In this document: in pieces, positions 13,679 to 13,951 of the stretch | Numbering within the stretch: position 1 is the first letter of the stretch | How the letters are laid out: each line of letters opens with the position of its first letter | NCBI RefSeq assembly: GCF_046484155.1 | Contig: NZ_JAWOBT010000011.1 | Span: forward strand, 1-13,951 | DNA: 13,951 bases | Direction: 5' to 3' | Source: Alkalibacterium sp046484155 | Lineage (GTDB): Bacteria; Bacillota; Bacilli; Lactobacillales; Carnobacteriaceae_A | The notes under the pieces: generated by a model | The model's database searches: none | What the model was told of the DNA's origin: nothing | The model's input: only the letters and a program-made list of their open reading frames with translations | Position numbers and translations under genes: made by a program

Positions 13679-13951
13679 ACTTCGGCATGCTCAGGAGAGA
13701 ATCTCGGTGAGTGGTGCCAAGTTGGCCTGACTTCGGCATACTCAGGCGGGAATCTCGGCGAGTGGTGCCAACCAGGCCCCACTTCGGCATGCTCAGGAGG
13801 GAATCTCGGCGAGTGGTGCCAAGTTGGCCTGACTTCGGAATGCTCAGGAGAAAATCTCGGTGAGTGGTGCCAACCAGGCCCGACTTCGGCATGCTCAGGA
13901 GAGAATCCCGGCGAGTGGTGCCAAGTTGGCCTGACTTCGGCATGCTCAGGA
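13679..13951. repeat. 51-base tandem repeat with two alternating unit types (continues past the window)
   Basis: Units begin ACTTCGG at 13679, 13730, 13781, 13832, 13883 and 13934: five full copies and a partial one, each exactly 51 bases. Units 1, 3 and 5 carry GCCAAGTTGGCCTG; units 2 and 4 carry GCCAACCAGGCCC, so the real period is 102. GCCAA-G-TTGGC in the first type is palindromic. CTCA...TGAG and GAGA...TCTC add a small imperfect hairpin in unit 1. Because 51 is divisible by three, two frames stay open. On minus this gives 17-residue repeats (MPKSGQLGTTRRDSLLS / MPKSGLVGTTHRDFLLS) with a stop at 13653. Differences between copies are often amino-acid changing and no ribosome binding site is visible, so coding is not supported. 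Confidence 0.9.

Noticed and set aside
13679..13951. CRISPR array
   Set aside because: The whole 51-base unit repeats without unique spacers and no cas gene is present, so it is a plain tandem repeat.

Overview
The window reads as a chromosomal segment of a low-to-moderate GC Gram-positive bacterium. Evidence is the strong AGGAGG-type ribosome binding sites, many intrinsic terminators, a YrrS-like (DUF1510) protein, an RqcH/FbpA-type NFACT protein and an ECF transporter S-component. A multi-subunit Mrp-type Na+/H+ antiporter fits a salt- and alkali-tolerant member of the Lactobacillales (Carnobacteriaceae such as Alkalibacterium or Marinilactibacillus). That placement is inference and only moderately secure.

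Bases 1-6011 (minus strand) hold one long operon for an Mrp/Mnh-type cation/proton antiporter. In transcription order: mrpE, mrpF, mrpG, an MbhD-like (DUF4040) gene, a gene joining an MbhE-like segment to MrpB, mrpC, mrpD, a tiny ORF resembling the first helices of an antiporter subunit, and a second full MrpD-like antiporter gene that runs off the left edge. This is not the usual mrpABCDEFG order with a giant MrpA. MrpA's C-terminal modules are on separate genes and MrpD is duplicated, as in archaeal Mrp, MBH and MBS complexes. Genes overlap or are separated by a few tens of bases, apart from a gap of about 190 bases after mrpD.

Bases 6012-8937 hold a 470-base intergenic region (terminator, candidate promoter and dyad), an RluA-family pseudouridine synthase and a DUF697 membrane GTPase, both on minus. 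Bases 8938-9550 have no convincing gene; instead there is a run of consecutive stem-loops, many built on TTCGGYA / TRCCGAA arms, ending in a strong minus-strand terminator for the next gene.

Bases 9550-11711 (minus) carry a YrrS-like membrane-anchored protein with a long acidic linker, then a two-gene unit: a MarR regulator followed by an ECF S-component. The marR promoter is back to back with that of rqcH (plus strand, 11860-13566), the ribosome-associated quality-control factor that adds alanine tails to stalled nascent chains. Past the rqcH terminator, from about 13679 to the right edge, is an exact 51-base tandem repeat whose units alternate between two types, giving a 102-base higher-order period.

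The most unusual items are the split antiporter operon with its antiporter-N-terminus fragment and extended MbhD tail, the stem-loop array and the alternating 51-base repeat. None is proven to be a new system.
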